Positions 17,305-24,207 of a DNA stretch of 64,000 nucleotides are shown in pieces. The translations under genes and the position numbers were made by a program. Under the pieces are notes generated by a model that searched no databases, had not been told where the DNA came from, and saw nothing but the letters and a program-made list of their open reading frames with translations. Every line of letters begins with the position of its first letter. Position 1 is the first letter of the stretch. The stretch comes from Splendidivirga corallicola (GTDB lineage Bacteria; Bacteroidota; Bacteroidia; Cytophagales; Cyclobacteriaceae), in contig JAUJEA010000001.1 of NCBI GenBank assembly GCA_030442035.1, positions 124,001 to 188,000 on the forward strand, given 5' to 3'.

Positions 17305-17344
17305 AGTGTTAAAGTGCTAAAGTGTTAGAGTGTTTAAGTTTTAA
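17305..17344. repeat. Octamer tandem repeat directly upstream of trpB
   Basis: Five units with exact 8-base period: AGTGTTAA, AGTGCTAA, AGTGTTAG, AGTGTTTA, AGTTTTAA. On the trp (sense) strand these read as TTAACACT-like units ending just before the ribosome entry region of trpB. Confidence 0.7.
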
Positions 17345-17370
17345 AATTGTAAAGAGAATAACGAATGAAT

Positions 17371-17396
17371 AATTACGAATTCGGTCAATCGTAATT
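17371..17396. repeat. AATTACGA palindrome in the trpF-trpB spacer
   Basis: AATTACGA (17371-17378), ten-base loop, TCGTAATT (17389-17396). Same arms and loop length as 15090-15115; AT-rich near-repeats (ATTCGTAATT) continue to about 17415. Confidence 0.6.
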
Positions 17397-17465
17397 CGTA
17401 ATTTAAAATTCGTAATTAATTCAAAATTCATAGCTCAAAATCAAAAATCATAAAGAGACTGAAAC

Positions 17466-18131
17466 CTAATTCGATGACATTAATATTTTTTTCAACTTTT
17501 TTAATTTTTCCACCTCTTTCAATCCAGGTTCCAATTCAAACCTACTATTGACGTCGATGGCGTGTATATTCAATCCTTTCAATTGAGCGATCTCGCTTAT
17601 GTTTTCAAGATCAATCCCACCGCTAAGAAAAAATGGCACCTCGTTGTCATATTGCTTCAAAATACTCCAGTCAAAAGCAATACCATTTCCTCCATAATCT
17701 TTTCCTTTAGTGTCGAATAAAAAGAAATCCACATGAGGCTTGTAAGGTTCCAGCACGTCAAAATCAAATTGCTCACCCACTGAGAAAACTTTAATAACAG
17801 TCAGTCCTTCCTTTTTTAATGTTCTGCAATCTTCTATTGGCTCGTTTCCATGCAACTGAACGGCATCTAATGAAAACACCTTTACTTTTTCTCTGATGCT
17901 TTCTATATCCTCATTTACAAATACACCGACTCGTTTGATATTGGAAGAAAGTTCATCAAGAAATGATCCGGACAAATGATCTGCCACAAAACGAGGAGAT
18001 TTTGAATAGAATATAAAACCCATATAATCCGGAGCAAGGCCCATTACTTCCTGAATGTTTTCAGGATGCTTCATGCCACAAACCTTCAATTTTATTTTTC
18101 TTTGACTCATTTTTCCGGATTCAGTCTCCAT
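17466..18131 (-). CDS. trpF: Phosphoribosylanthranilate isomerase
   Basis: About 221 residues. It isomerises PRA to CdRP in Trp synthesis. KLKVCGMKHPENI holds the catalytic Cys, GFIFYSKSPRFV, AVQLHGNE, FLFDTKGKDYGGNG (catalytic Asp) and FFLSGGIDLENI follow in barrel order. ATG 18131 (28 bases after trpC) and ATG 18110 are both possible; the second begins MSQRKIKLKVCG, closer to family N-termini. The first codon of the longest frame (18134) is GTG and unlikely. Confidence 0.95.
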   Translation of the reverse strand: METESGKMSQRKIKLKVCGMKHPENIQEVMGLAPDYMGFIFYSKSPRFVADHLSGSFLDELSSNIKRVGVFVNEDIESIREKVKVFSLDAVQLHGNEPIEDCRTLKKEGLTVIKVFSVGEQFDFDVLEPYKPHVDFFLFDTKGKDYGGNGIAFDWSILKQYDNEVPFFLSGGIDLENISEIAQLKGLNIHAIDVNSRFELEPGLKEVEKLKKLKKILMSSN

Positions 18132-18159
18132 CACTATTCGTCGATCACCTTGAATTTAT

Positions 18160-18987
18160 CTATTTTATGGTTTCAACAGGTTTAGTACTTCCCTGCTTCA
18201 ATACTTTCAATTCATGAATAAAATCATAACAAGCTTTTTCCGGGCGGCTATGATGCATAAAATGCTCTCCCATCAAAAAACCCTGAAAGCCATGATTACT
18301 TAATTCTACTATTTTCTGCGGATCTGAAATACCACTTTCGGAGACCTTGATATATTGCTCCGGTATCAGTGGTGCCAGCCGTATGGAGTTCTCAATGCTT
18401 ACCTCGAAAGTCTTCAAATTCCTATTATTCACACCTATCAGGTCCACACTTTCAATGATGTTGCTCTGAAGCTCCTCTTCATTATGCACCTCCATCAACA
18501 CTTCCAGGTCAAAAGATTTTGCAAATTCAGCCAGTTGTTTTAATCGTTCTGGAGTTAAAGCCGCCGCTATCAAAAGAATCACATCTGCACCAATAGATTT
18601 TGCCTCTATGATCTGATATTCATCAATAATAAAGTCCTTTCTTAAAATCGGGCAAAAATTGAATTTTCTGGCTGTCTTGAGGTCTTCGTTAGTACCCCCA
18701 AAGAATTCATAATCTGTCAACACAGATAGGGCAGAAGCCCCAGCCTGCATATAACCTATAGAAGTTTTTTCAATGGACACATACGGATTAATGTTTCCCT
18801 TTGAGGGTGATTTACGTTTGATCTCAGCAATAATACCGGACTTGTCAGGTCTTAGAATATACTTTTTTAAAGACACAGGTTTACCAGTAAAATAGGTACT
18901 TTGTTCTAACAGTTTTGTTGGAAAAAGTCCTTTGCGCTCTTCAACTTCTTTTTGTTTATGCAATAAAATCTTATCGAGTATATGCAT
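18160..18987 (-). CDS. trpC: Indole-3-glycerol phosphate synthase
   Basis: 275 residues. It closes the indole ring from CdRP. Markers are IIAEIKRKSPSKGNI (catalytic Lys), ALSVLTDYEFFGGT, PILRKDFIIDEYQI, EVLMEVHNEEEL, GVNNRNLKTFEV and VSESGI. Monofunctional, not fused to TrpF as in enterics. Starts at ATG 18987 after a spacer that holds a G/C-rich hairpin and an octamer-like TTAGTTTT run. Confidence 0.97.
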   Translation of the reverse strand: MHILDKILLHKQKEVEERKGLFPTKLLEQSTYFTGKPVSLKKYILRPDKSGIIAEIKRKSPSKGNINPYVSIEKTSIGYMQAGASALSVLTDYEFFGGTNEDLKTARKFNFCPILRKDFIIDEYQIIEAKSIGADVILLIAAALTPERLKQLAEFAKSFDLEVLMEVHNEEELQSNIIESVDLIGVNNRNLKTFEVSIENSIRLAPLIPEQYIKVSESGISDPQKIVELSNHGFQGFLMGEHFMHHSRPEKACYDFIHELKVLKQGSTKPVETIK

Positions 18988-18989
18988 CC

Positions 18990-19031
18990 TTTAGTTTTTA
19001 GTTTTAAGTCTTGAGTTCTTAGTTTTTTGAC
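18990..19031. repeat. TTAGTTTT octamer-like run before trpC
   Basis: Degenerate 8-base units (TTAGTTTT, TAGTTTTA, AGTCTTGA, GTTCTTAG) run from just upstream of the trpC start. A similar run lies at 28876-28907 after another gene. Confidence 0.45.
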
Positions 19032-19100
19032 TAGTCCTTTTTTTCATATTTGAGTAAAATACTACAGACTTATAATTCTGCTATAAGCCATCAACATATT

Positions 19101-19129
19101 TCCCCCTCAGGAGGGGGCTAGGGGGAGGA
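19101..19129. repeat. G/C-rich hairpin in the trpD-trpC spacer
   Basis: CCCCCTCAGGAGGGGG forms a nearly perfect hairpin and is followed by CTAGGGGGAGGA. It is the inverted counterpart of the element at 15984-16010. Confidence 0.65.
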
Positions 19130-19145
19130 TAAAATCAAAAACCAT

Positions 19146-20132
19146 TTAATTACTTATCAATTTCTTGAACGTAGCCAAAGCTTTACCTGATTCAAGGGAC
19201 TCCCTGGCTGCTGCTAAGGAATCCTCAAGACTTAATCCTTTGCCGCAATGAATGGCCAACCCGGCATTGGCAACGACCACTTCTTTCTGGGCTTTGGTTC
19301 CTTCACCATTTAATATATTAGTAAATATCCTGGCAGATTCCTCCACTGTTTCCCCTCCGTAAAGCTCTTCAGGTGCCCAGCGATTCAAGCCAAGGTCCTG
19401 AGGCTGTAATATCTTTTCATGTCCGTTTGAGATCATTTTAAAAGCACCGGTTAAAGACACTTCATCATATCCGTCAAGCGAATGGAGCACCACAAATTTC
19501 TTATCAGTCTTTTGATGGAGATAGGCGTATAATCGAGCCAGCTCCAGACTAAACACACCAACCAATTGTTTTTTAGGAAAGGAAGGATTTACGATCGGGC
19601 CAAGCATATTGAAAAAAGTCTTCACACCGAGCTCCATTCTTATTGGAGCAACATTTTTCATAGCAGGGTGGAATAAAGGAGCATGTAAAAAACAAATTCC
19701 CGCTTCCTCAATACTCTTTTTCAACTTGTCTTTGTCATTGGTGAATTCATATCCAAAATGTGCCAACAAATTGGATGATCCGCAAACCGATGAAACACCA
19801 TTATTACCATGCTTGGCAACACGTTGCCCCGCTCCTGCTACAACAAAGGATGAAAGCGTGGATATATTAAAAGTATTTTTTGCATCACCACCGGTACCAC
19901 AAAGGTCAATAGCATCGTACTCCTCAATTTCCAATGGGATGCAAAGCTCAAGCATAGCATCTCTAAAACCCTCAAGTTCCTCAACTGTGATGCTTCTCAT
20001 CAGATATACGGTAAGAAAGGCTGCTACCTGACTGTTGTTGTATTGGCCCTGGGCCAGATTCATTAGAATTTCTTTGGACTGTTTTTTGTCCAAAGATTTA
20101 TATTCAAATAAATTATTTAGGACTGCTTTCAT
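19146..20132 (-). CDS. trpD: Anthranilate phosphoribosyltransferase
   Basis: 328 residues. It transfers phosphoribose from PRPP to anthranilate. IDLCGTGGDAKNTFNIST is the PRPP/Mg loop, RVAKHGNNGVSS the anthranilate/PRPP loop, FNMLGPIVNP follows, and GYDEVSLTGA carries the second Mg-binding segment. Family length and standalone, not fused to TrpG. Spacer to trpG is about 50 bases and includes a GTGTTGATG octamer-like motif. Confidence 0.97.
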   Translation of the reverse strand: MKAVLNNLFEYKSLDKKQSKEILMNLAQGQYNNSQVAAFLTVYLMRSITVEELEGFRDAMLELCIPLEIEEYDAIDLCGTGGDAKNTFNISTLSSFVVAGAGQRVAKHGNNGVSSVCGSSNLLAHFGYEFTNDKDKLKKSIEEAGICFLHAPLFHPAMKNVAPIRMELGVKTFFNMLGPIVNPSFPKKQLVGVFSLELARLYAYLHQKTDKKFVVLHSLDGYDEVSLTGAFKMISNGHEKILQPQDLGLNRWAPEELYGGETVEESARIFTNILNGEGTKAQKEVVVANAGLAIHCGKGLSLEDSLAAARESLESGKALATFKKLISN

Positions 20133-20182
20133 TTTTTCAATTGTTGAAGTATGAGGTGTTGATGTTCATCTATTCCAGTGGC

Positions 20183-20755
20183 TTATTTTTTTAACCAATT
20201 CTCTATCATTTTTGGTCCATGTTCTGTTAAGATCGATTCCGGATGAAATTGTACGCCTTTAACATCCAGTTGCCTATGACTGAGTGCCATCACATTGCCA
20301 TGTTCATCTTCAGCGGTTACTTCCAGGTTGCCATTCATTGTATCTTTTAATACCGACCATGAATGATATCTACAAGCCATAAAAGATTTTGGTATGCCTT
20401 CAAAGATCGGTTCATCCTGTTTGATGATCTTTGTCTCATTAGCAACACCATGCAACACAATGGGCATATTGAAAATTTCTGCTCCAAAAGCCTCCGCTAT
20501 ACCCTGGTGCCCCAGGCAAACACCCAAGATTGATTTAGATGCGGCATATCTCTTTATTAAATCCTGCATAATACCCGCTTCCGATGGAATTCCAGGTCCC
20601 GGAGAAAGCAATATCTTATCATATTTTTCTACTTCCTCAATGGCAATTTTATCATTCCGAAAAATGTCCATTTGCTCTCCATATCCCAATTCATTGATGA
20701 TATGCACCAGGTTATAGGTAAATGAATCGTAATTATCTAAGACTAATAGTTTCAT
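20183..20755 (-). CDS. trpG: Anthranilate synthase glutamine amidotransferase subunit
   Basis: 190 residues from ATG 20755 (MKLLVLDNYDSF). It hydrolyses glutamine and channels ammonia to TrpE. LLSPGPGIPSEAG, the nucleophile elbow GVCLGHQGIAEAFG (Cys) and VQFHPESILTEHG (His, Glu of the triad) are intact. A longer in-frame start at 20821 would begin inside the neighbouring hairpin repeat and was rejected. Could also serve PabA function. Separated from trpE by an inserted four-helix-bundle gene. Confidence 0.96.
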   Translation of the reverse strand: MKLLVLDNYDSFTYNLVHIINELGYGEQMDIFRNDKIAIEEVEKYDKILLSPGPGIPSEAGIMQDLIKRYAASKSILGVCLGHQGIAEAFGAEIFNMPIVLHGVANETKIIKQDEPIFEGIPKSFMACRYHSWSVLKDTMNGNLEVTAEDEHGNVMALSHRQLDVKGVQFHPESILTEHGPKMIENWLKK

Positions 20756-20761
20756 ATTGGT

Positions 20762-20817
20762 TTTAGGTTTCGGGTCACAGGTTTCAGGTTGATAACTTCC
20801 AACCTGAAACCTGCAAC
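20762..20817. repeat. Flanking hairpin repeat, copy 1 (trpG side)
   Basis: Contains the perfect 11-bp inverted repeat GTTTCAGGTTG (20780-20790) / CAACCTGAAAC (20799-20809) with an 8-base loop, then CTGCAACT. It matches copy 2 (21192-21259) closely and shares the block CACAGGTTTCAGGTTG. Together they bracket the four-helix-bundle gene. Confidence 0.75.
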
Positions 20818-21183
20818 TCACCTACTTTTTAGGTATTTGATGAAAGTTGCAATACGTTTTGAAAGTATCAGTAACTCTTCATGTTTTTCTTTATAAAATG
20901 ATTCTTCAATAAATTCAGCTCTAAATAGGGTATAAAGTTGGCTTCTTAACTCACCAGCAGAACCCTTTGCATATTTTAAAAATCTTATGAAATCTTTATT
21001 GTTATCATATTCAAATCCTTCTGCTATATTACTTGCAATTGATAGTGCAGCCCTTCTCACCTGATCTTTCGTTCCAAAGTCTTTTTCAAATCTCGTCAGT
21101 CCCGAAATCTCAAATACATCGACTGCTATTTCACTTGCCTTTTTCCATATTTCCAAATCTTCAAATCTCTTAATACTTCCCAT
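20818..21183 (-). CDS. Four-helix-bundle protein (23S rRNA intervening-sequence / S23 family)
   Basis: 121 residues, all-helical. FEDLEIWKKASEIAVDVFEI, then RRAALSIASNIAEGFEYDNNKDFIRFLKYAKGSAGELRSQL and a final helix match the IVP/S23 family. Members are encoded in rRNA intervening sequences or as stand-alone genes, and they resemble Avd proteins of diversity-generating retroelements; no reverse transcriptase is present here. It interrupts the trpE-trpG junction and is bracketed by two near-identical hairpin repeats. It is probably a late insertion that remains in frame with operon transcription. Function unknown. Confidence 0.85.
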   Translation of the reverse strand: MGSIKRFEDLEIWKKASEIAVDVFEISGLTRFEKDFGTKDQVRRAALSIASNIAEGFEYDNNKDFIRFLKYAKGSAGELRSQLYTLFRAEFIEESFYKEKHEELLILSKRIATFIKYLKSR

Positions 21184-21191
21184 AGCTTTAT

Positions 21192-21259
21192 TAGTTTCAG
21201 GTTTAAGGCCACAGGTTTCAGGTTGATAACATGCAACCTGAAACTTGTAACCTGCAACT
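21192..21259. repeat. Flanking hairpin repeat, copy 2 (trpE side)
   Basis: Contains GTTTCAGGTTG (21215-21225) / CAACCTGAAAC (21234-21244) with an 8-base loop, then an extra TTGTAAC and CTGCAACT. It is homologous to copy 1 at 20762-20817 in the same orientation, and its end abuts the trpE stop. Confidence 0.75.
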
Positions 21260-22673
21260 AACTTATTTCTTCCGCCATTTTTATGGCTTGTCTCAACGCT
21301 CCTAGTTTATTATGAACTTCTTGCAGTTCACTATTGATATCAGACTTATCAACAATTCCGGCACCAGCCTGGTAAAATAGTTGGTTGTCTTTACTCAAAA
21401 ATGAACGGATCATAATGGCATGGTTAAAATCACCATCAAAACCCAGAAAGCCTATGGCTCCCCCATAATAGCCACGATTGGTATTTTCATATTTATTAAT
21501 TAATTGAAGTGCCATATGTTTTGGAGCACCTGAAAGTGTACCAGCCGGAAAAGTGTCTGCCACAATCTTAATCGGAGAAGTTCCTTCTTTTAACTTGCCA
21601 GTCACTTTAGATACTAAGTGAATCACATGGGAGTAGTATTGAATCTCTTTAAAGGTTTCAACTTCCACATCTTCACAATTCCTGGACAGATCATTTCTGG
21701 CCAGGTCAACTAGCATGACATGCTCTGAATTCTCTTTGGGATCATCGTATAATTTTTGAGCCAGCTCAGCATCAGCCTGATCATGTCCGGTTCTTTTGAA
21801 AGTTCCCGCAATTGGATAAATAATGGCCTCACCTTTTTTAACTACAATCTGTGCTTCGGGAGAGGATCCAAAAATTTTATAGCTGCCGTAATCAAAATAA
21901 AAAAGATATGGTGAAGGATTAATTGATCTAAGTGCCCGGTACACGTTGAACTCATCTCCCTTGAAAGCCGATTGAAATCGCCGTGATAAAACAATTTGAA
22001 AGACATCACCACGATGGCAGTGTGATTTACCCTTGGCTATGATATCCAGGAACTCCTCATCGGTTAAATTAGAGTGTTCCTCATTTTCGATATTAAAGGA
22101 ATAACCAGGGTGATTTTTATTATCGATCAAAGAAGCCACCTGATCAATGCCTGATCCGTTCTGCTCGCCTTCTAAATGATGCTCAAAAATGTGTAATTCA
22201 TTCTTGAAATGATCAATGGCTATGACATAACGATATACATTGTAACAAATCTCAGGAATCCTTTCTTCTCCATTTTCTTTAATTTCTACTTCAACATCTT
22301 CGAAATACTTAACGGCATCAAAGGCCATATAACCGAATAGCCCGTTGTTGATGAAATCAAACTCGTTTTCACTCACTTCAAATGCACTTGAGAATTTGCT
22401 TAAAGCATCTACCGCATCTCTCTTTTCCTCAAGTGTTTCCTCCGTTATAGTTCCATCGGGAAATTGCTGTTTTAACTGGTTGTTGCTCAATATAAAACTG
22501 GCAATAGGTTCGAAACAGATATATGAAAAACTGTTTTCGTTACCATGGTAGTCGGAGCTTTCCAGCATGATTGGATTCATGTATCTGTCCCGTAGTTTCA
22601 GATAAATGCTTACCGGTGTCACTGTATCGGCCAGTAATCTTTTATGGACAGAATTAAGTGTAAATTTTTTCAA
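21258..22673 (-). CDS. trpE: Anthranilate synthase component I
   Basis: 471 residues. It makes anthranilate from chorismate and ammonia. LESS (residues 37-40) is the Trp feedback-binding motif. IVLSRRFQS, GSSPEAQIVVKKGEAIIYPIAGT, HVMLVDLARNDLSR, GTLSGAPKHMAL and YQAGAGIV line the chorismate site. The start is TTG 22673: upstream in frame is a stop, and the next ATG (residue 32) would cut the conserved N-terminus. The gene begins 27 bases after the leader terminator, so expression depends on readthrough of that attenuator. Confidence 0.97.
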   Translation of the reverse strand: MKKFTLNSVHKRLLADTVTPVSIYLKLRDRYMNPIMLESSDYHGNENSFSYICFEPIASFILSNNQLKQQFPDGTITEETLEEKRDAVDALSKFSSAFEVSENEFDFINNGLFGYMAFDAVKYFEDVEVEIKENGEERIPEICYNVYRYVIAIDHFKNELHIFEHHLEGEQNGSGIDQVASLIDNKNHPGYSFNIENEEHSNLTDEEFLDIIAKGKSHCHRGDVFQIVLSRRFQSAFKGDEFNVYRALRSINPSPYLFYFDYGSYKIFGSSPEAQIVVKKGEAIIYPIAGTFKRTGHDQADAELAQKLYDDPKENSEHVMLVDLARNDLSRNCEDVEVETFKEIQYYSHVIHLVSKVTGKLKEGTSPIKIVADTFPAGTLSGAPKHMALQLINKYENTNRGYYGGAIGFLGFDGDFNHAIMIRSFLSKDNQLFYQAGAGIVDKSDINSELQEVHNKLGALRQAIKMAEEIS

Positions 22674-22700
22674 GTTCCCGAATATTTAAGGTTATAAACG

Positions 22701-22728
22701 AAAAAAGCTCACTGTGAACAGTGAGCTT
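22701..22728 (-). terminator. trp operon attenuator terminator
   Basis: On the minus strand AAGCTCACTG / CAGTGAGCTT (plus 22719-22728 and 22705-22714) form a perfect 10-bp stem with a 4-base loop and a U-run from 22706 to 22701. It stands between the leader peptide and trpE. Its loop region (22714-22720) can instead pair with 22765-22771. Confidence 0.92.
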
Positions 22729-22768
22729 GTATTAATCTATTTCTTTTAATTTACAAAGCTATTGTGTT

Positions 22769-22791
22769 CACTTAACTTGTTAAGTTAAGTG
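22769..22791 (-). promoter_or_regulatory. Leader hairpin 1:2 of the trp attenuator
   Basis: CACTTAACTT and AAGTTAAGTG form a perfect 10-bp stem with a 3-base loop. The 5' arm (minus strand 22791-22782) starts right after the third Trp codon, and the leader's stop codon (22780-22782) is at the loop. A ribosome stalled at the Trp codons would cover this arm and free the 3' arm and its extension (22765-22771, GTGAACA) to pair with the terminator (TGTTCAC). Confidence 0.85.
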
Positions 22792-22830
22792 CCACCACCA
22801 ATAGTTTATATGTAAATTGATCTTTCTCAT
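22780..22830 (-). CDS. trpL: trp leader peptide (16 residues, three tandem Trp)
   Basis: ATG 22830 opens a 16-codon frame encoding MRKINLHINYWWWHLT and ending TAA at 22780-22782. Three consecutive TGG codons (22792-22800) are a classical ribosome-stalling sensor for charged tRNA-Trp. The frame ends in the loop of the following hairpin, and an intrinsic terminator lies 52 bases further on, before trpE. Too short for normal gene calling. The peptide itself has no expected function beyond translation-coupled control. Confidence 0.9.
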   Translation of the reverse strand: MRKINLHINYWWWHLT

Positions 22831-22838
22831 TGAGGCTA

Positions 22839-22869
22839 CAATTATAGGAAAGGTTTTTTTAATTGCAAA
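22839..22869 (-). promoter_or_regulatory. Probable trp operon promoter (Bacteroidota type)
   Basis: On the minus strand TTTG (22869-22866), a 19-base spacer and TATAATTG (22846-22839) resemble the Bacteroidota -33/-7 boxes TTTG / TAnnTTTG with one mismatch. The leader ATG follows after only 8 bases, so the transcript would be nearly leaderless. A promoter further upstream cannot be excluded. Confidence 0.5.
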
Positions 22870-22953
22870 TAAGAAGTTTGATTTTTTTGTTTTTAAGTCT
22901 CGGAAGAAATTTGACTAATGAAAATTATCAGGAACCTTAATATTCCAACCACC

Positions 22954-22984
22954 GGTGTCAGACATTTTTGGAATGTCAGACACC
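22954..22984. repeat. REP palindrome copy 1
   Basis: GGTGTCAGACATT, five-base loop, AATGTCAGACACC. The stem pairs except for one central A/A mismatch. It is followed by TTGATTC, as are copies 3 and 5. Confidence 0.85.
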
Positions 22985-23095
22985 TTGATTCCACAAAGCA
23001 CCAATATCTCCTTACCTGAATTTCTAGGACTGGAATTTTTAAAAGTCACAAAGAAAAGTTTCTATAATATCATTTTTAGGTAATTGAGATACTAA

Positions 23096-23126
23096 GGTGT
23101 CTGACATTTTGCAAATGTCTGACACC
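23096..23126. repeat. REP palindrome copy 2
   Basis: GGTGTCTGACATT, loop TTGCA, AATGTCTGACACC with one central T/T mismatch. It lies 406 bases before copy 4, its duplicate partner. Confidence 0.85.
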
Positions 23127-23155
23127 GATCCCTATTTAAGTTTTAAGCAAAAAAA

Positions 23156-23352
23156 TCAAAAAATGTTTTGCAATTCCATTAACTCTGCAAGACCATAAGA
23201 ATCCCCATATAAACTTTGCTTGTTAATATCTGAAAATTCTGCTGCTATATTTTGATTATATAAACCCTCTTTTTTTATCAATGTATTCTCTAAAAGATGA
23301 GAATTCCTAATCTTCCATTTTATTAACCAATCCGTCTTCAATGGGATTCTGA
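23156..23352 (-). pseudogene. Duplicated, decayed 3' end of the RAYT transposase
   Basis: Minus-strand sequence ending ...EGLYNQNIAAEFSDINKQSLYG... and MELQNIF matches the C-terminus of the intact transposase (EGLCDQNIAARFLDIDKQSFYS and MELKNIF). The match reaches back to the NPLKAGL region, but a one-base deletion shifts the frame inside it and no HUH domain is present. It sits 407 bases from its counterpart, as part of a tandem duplication that includes REP copies 1-2. An apparent 99-codon frame here (to 23455) runs on through REP copy 3 and is not a gene. Confidence 0.85.
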
Positions 23353-23359
23353 TAACACC

Positions 23360-23390
23360 GGTGTCAGACATTTTAGAAATGTCAGACACC
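23360..23390. repeat. REP palindrome copy 3
   Basis: GGTGTCAGACATT, loop TTAGA, AATGTCAGACACC with one central mismatch, followed by TTGATTC. Exactly 406 bases after copy 1. Confidence 0.85.
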
Positions 23391-23501
23391 TTGATTCCAC
23401 AAAACACCAATATCTCCTTACCTGAATTTCGAGGAATGGAATTTTTAAAAGTCACAAAGAAAAGTTTCTATAATATCATTTTTAGGTAATTGAGATACTA
23501 A

Positions 23502-23532
23502 GGTGTCAGACATTTTGCAAATGTCTGACACC
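23502..23532. repeat. REP palindrome copy 4 (perfect)
   Basis: GGTGTCAGACATT, loop TTGCA, AATGTCTGACACC. This copy is a perfect 13-bp hairpin. It lies 30 bases past the stop of the transposase gene and 406 bases after copy 2. Confidence 0.88.
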
Positions 23533-23562
23533 GGTTCTCATTTGAAGTTTTAAGCAAGAAAA

Positions 23563-24156
23563 TTAAAAGATATTTTTTAACTCCATCGGCTCTATTAAAC
23601 TATAAGAATCACTATAAAAGCTCTGCTTGTCAATATCCAAAAATCTTGCTGCTATATTTTGATCACATAAACCCTCTTTTTCTTTATCAATATATTCTCT
23701 GAAAGACGAGAATTCCCAATCTTCCATTTTCTCTACTAACCCGGCCTTTAAGGGATTTTGATGTATGTAGTGAAAACATACAATGGGATAATCATTATAT
23801 GGAGAGCTCAAAGTCAGGCATTTATATTTAGTCTTTTGCCTGAAAAGAGAGCCTGATCTATTTTCTTGCTTATTGATTGCCTTGGAATACGAACTTAGAA
23901 GCAATCTAAATCCATTTGAAAGTTGGTTAACAATCAAGCTTCCAACCCTAAAATTTTCTTGAGATCTTTTGTTGGCCATGACCAAAAAATGAAAATGGTT
24001 TGGCATCAAACAATAGGCTAATATCTCACAATTTTCCTGAACATGTATTTTAACTTTTTTAAGAAAATAAATATAATTATCCTGCTTTCGAAAGATGGTT
24101 TCCCTATTATTGCCCTGGTTATAAATGTGGTATAATTCACCTGGTATGAATTCCAT
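23563..24156 (-). CDS. REP-associated tyrosine transposase (RAYT, Y1/HUH)
   Basis: 197 residues. The N-terminus (ELYHIYNQGNNRETIF) and YCLMPNHFHFLV (HUH metal motif H54-F-H56) are followed by SYSKAINKQENRSGSLFRQ, where Y90 is the likely nicking tyrosine. The end HYIHQNPLKAGLVEKMEDWEFSSF is typical. RAYTs cut and join single-stranded REP hairpins; they are related to TnpA of IS200/IS605 but are usually not self-mobile. REP hairpins flank it (copies 3-4 downstream, copy 5 upstream). Intact, with no frameshift. Confidence 0.93.
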   Translation of the reverse strand: MEFIPGELYHIYNQGNNRETIFRKQDNYIYFLKKVKIHVQENCEILAYCLMPNHFHFLVMANKRSQENFRVGSLIVNQLSNGFRLLLSSYSKAINKQENRSGSLFRQKTKYKCLTLSSPYNDYPIVCFHYIHQNPLKAGLVEKMEDWEFSSFREYIDKEKEGLCDQNIAARFLDIDKQSFYSDSYSLIEPMELKNIF

Positions 24157-24207
24157 AGCCGTCTTAACTTTATTTCAGATTAATTTATTGGATTAAATTA
24201 AATACCT

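Noticed and set aside
20183-20821. Longer trpG with start at 20821
   Set aside because: The added residues are the translation of the hairpin repeat; the true start is MKLLVLDNYDSF at 20755.
20818-21183. Diversity-generating retroelement accessory (Avd) role for the four-helix-bundle gene
   Set aside because: No reverse transcriptase, template repeat or variable repeat is present; the family also includes unrelated IVP proteins.
23156-23455. 99-codon minus-strand frame as a gene
   Set aside because: It is a fragment of the transposase joined to REP sequence by chance and lacks the HUH domain.
22954-23532. CRISPR array from the repeated palindromes
   Set aside because: Spacing is irregular, the sequences between copies are themselves duplicated, and no cas gene is present; they are REPs of the adjacent transposase.
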